A DNA stretch of 64,000 bases, from contig CACYHF010000016.1 of NCBI GenBank assembly GCA_902774155.1, positions 18,392 to 82,391 on the forward strand. Reading direction: 5' to 3'. The notes beneath the pieces were generated by a model that saw nothing but the letters and a program-made list of their open reading frames with translations, was not told the DNA's origin and did not search any database. This document shows positions 62,761-64,000 of the stretch, one piece after another. Numbering within the stretch: the stretch's first letter is position 1; each line of letters starts with the position of its first letter. A program made the position numbers and the translations under genes. Origin of the DNA: an uncultured Bacteroidia bacterium. GTDB taxonomy: Bacteria > Bacteroidota > Bacteroidia > Bacteroidales > UBA932.

Positions 62761-64000
62761 TGAACTTGGCCAGATCGTCTTCCGAGACGTGGTAATTCTG
62801 CATTTCGCCGGAGAAATACTGATCGTAGGCGGCCATATCCACGAAACCGTGACCGGAGAGGTTGAAGAGAATGGTCTTGGCCTCGCCGCTTTCCTTGCAC
62901 TTTAGGGCTTCAGTGATGGTGGCGGCAATGGCGTGACAGCTTTCCGGAGCGGGGATGATGCCTTCGGTCTGGGCAAAGAGCACGCCGGCCTTGAAGGAAT
63001 CCAGCTGCTCGATATCAACCGCTTCCATATAACCATCTTTCATAAGTTGGCTCAGAATGACACCGGCGCCGTGGTAGCGCAGACCACCGGCGTGGATAGC
63101 GGCGGGCTTGAAGCTGTGGCCCAGGGTGAACATCGGCAGGAGGGGGGTCATACCGGCTTCGTCGCCGAAGTCATATTCGAATTTACCCTTGGTTAGCTTG
63201 GGGCAGGAATACGGTTCAGCCGCGATGAAACGGGTCTTTTTCTCGCCGGAGATGACGTGGCGCATGAAAGGCAGGGCAATGCCGCAGAAGTTGGAGCCAC
63301 CGCCGAAGCAGGCAATCACAATGTCGGGATACTCGCCGGTGAGGGCCATCTGTTTCTCGGCTTCCAGGCCGATAACCGTCTGGTGCAGACACACGTGGTT
63401 GAGCACGGAGCCCAGGGCGTATTTGCAGTTGGGCGTGGTCATGGCCAGTTCGATGGCCTCGGAGATGGCGCAGCCCAGGGAACCACGGTCGTTGGGGTTG
63501 ATGGTGAGGATATCCTTACCGGCGCGGGTGCTCATAGACGGAGAAGGCGTCACGGCCGCGCCAAAAGCCTGCATAATGCTGCGGCGGAAGGGCTTCTGTT
63601 CGTAACTCACCTTTACCATATAGACGGCGCAATCGATGCCGAACTTCTTGGTGGCATAACTCAATGCACCACCCCACTGACCGGCGCCCGTTTCCGTGGT
63701 CAGGTTGGTGATGCCCTGTTCCTTGGCATAATAGGCCTGGGCAATGGCGCTGTTCAGCTTGTGGCTGCCGGCCGGGGATACGGATTCGTTCTTGAAATAG
63801 ATGTGGGCAGGGGTACCCAGGGCTTTTTCCAGCTCATACGCTCTCACCAGCGGGGTGCAACGGTAGGCGGCATACTGCTGCCGTACTTCCTCGGGGATGG
63901 GGATCCATTCGTCGGTCTGGTTCAGCTCCTGATCGGCGCAGGCCTTACAGAAGATGGGATAAAGGTCTTCGGGTTTCAGCGGCTGCTTGGTGGCAGGATG
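62732..64000 (-). CDS. TrpB2-type tryptophan synthase beta-like protein, 5' end missing
   Basis: The frame is open to the window edge, giving 422 C-terminal residues. The PLP lysine lies in SHKLNSA, and TETGAGQWGGAL, the phosphate-binding CFGGGSNFCG and the C-terminal NLSGHGFVD are present. The visible N-terminal part (PIFCKACADQELNQ) and spacing match the TrpB2 branch, which is often unlinked to trpA. It would join indole or a related nucleophile with serine. No other trp genes are in view. Confidence 0.9.
   Translation of the reverse strand, partial: HPATKQPLKPEDLYPIFCKACADQELNQTDEWIPIPEEVRQQYAAYRCTPLVRAYELEKALGTPAHIYFKNESVSPAGSHKLNSAIAQAYYAKEQGITNLTTETGAGQWGGALSYATKKFGIDCAVYMVKVSYEQKPFRRSIMQAFGAAVTPSPSMSTRAGKDILTINPNDRGSLGCAISEAIELAMTTPNCKYALGSVLNHVCLHQTVIGLEAEKQMALTGEYPDIVIACFGGGSNFCGIALPFMRHVISGEKKTRFIAAEPYSCPKLTKGKFEYDFGDEAGMTPLLPMFTLGHSFKPAAIHAGGLRYHGAGVILSQLMKDGYMEAVDIEQLDSFKAGVLFAQTEGIIPAPESCHAIAATITEALKCKESGEAKTILFNLSGHGFVDMAAYDQYFSGEMQNYHVSEDDLAKFIKSADALNQ

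Overview
The window comes from a member of the Bacteroidota, most likely a G+C-rich gut Bacteroidales. The evidence is two SusC/SusD pairs, Oar-like TonB receptors, many lipoproteins, and promoters of the TTG-N19-21-TAnnTTTG type that is specific to this phylum. No genus is assigned.

Layout. (1) 1-16.7 kb is a host-glycan region: the end of a GH29 fucosidase, a leftward SusC/SusD pair, a tyrosine recombinase flanked by a perfect 19-bp inverted repeat, and a rightward SusC/SusD pair followed by a CBM9-like protein and a GH92 mannosidase. The recombinase, the inverted repeat and an internal promoter form a probable invertible switch between the two divergent susC genes. (2) 16.7-28.8 kb reads leftward: a five-gene operon (secreted NUC1-type nuclease, endonuclease/exonuclease/phosphatase protein, small TonB-receptor-like protein, M3 peptidase, mannose-6-phosphate isomerase), and before it a TonB receptor with a BACON/OB-fold lipoprotein. 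Nucleic-acid scavenging is a plausible theme. (3) 28.9-31.2 kb holds metK and miaA. metK has an intact promoter, a SAM-II riboswitch and a terminator, but its coding sequence carries an 8-nt deletion and a frameshift.

(4) 31.2-53.5 kb, between the core genes miaA and smpB, is a roughly 22-kb accessory island and the most unusual part of the window. It encodes a YbjN-like protein, two RyR-domain proteins (one fused to a C39-like cysteine protease fold and a zinc ribbon), WG-repeat and WD40 proteins, an AAA+ ATPase, three TIR proteins (two with FISUMP domains, one with Sel1 repeats), a shortened DnaE-like polymerase, a PEGA lipoprotein, and a TerY-P-like triad (CAP-vWA protein, PP2C phosphatase, Ser/Thr kinase) with zinc-ribbon partners. 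Seven transcription units in the island begin with the same element, GGTAGATT-N13-TTTCTWT-N4-DTGAA, with invariant spacing. The island also encodes a divergent ECF-like sigma factor whose own gene has a housekeeping-type promoter. I infer a self-contained regulon: the sigma factor reads the shared promoters and switches on a multi-part defence or stress apparatus.

(5) 53.5-64 kb returns to core genes: smpB, two M23 peptidases, alaS, an LptF/G-type permease fused to methionyl-tRNA formyltransferase, thiamine pyrophosphokinase, a GH33 sialidase and the 3' part of a TrpB-like gene. No tRNA, rRNA or CRISPR array was recognised.
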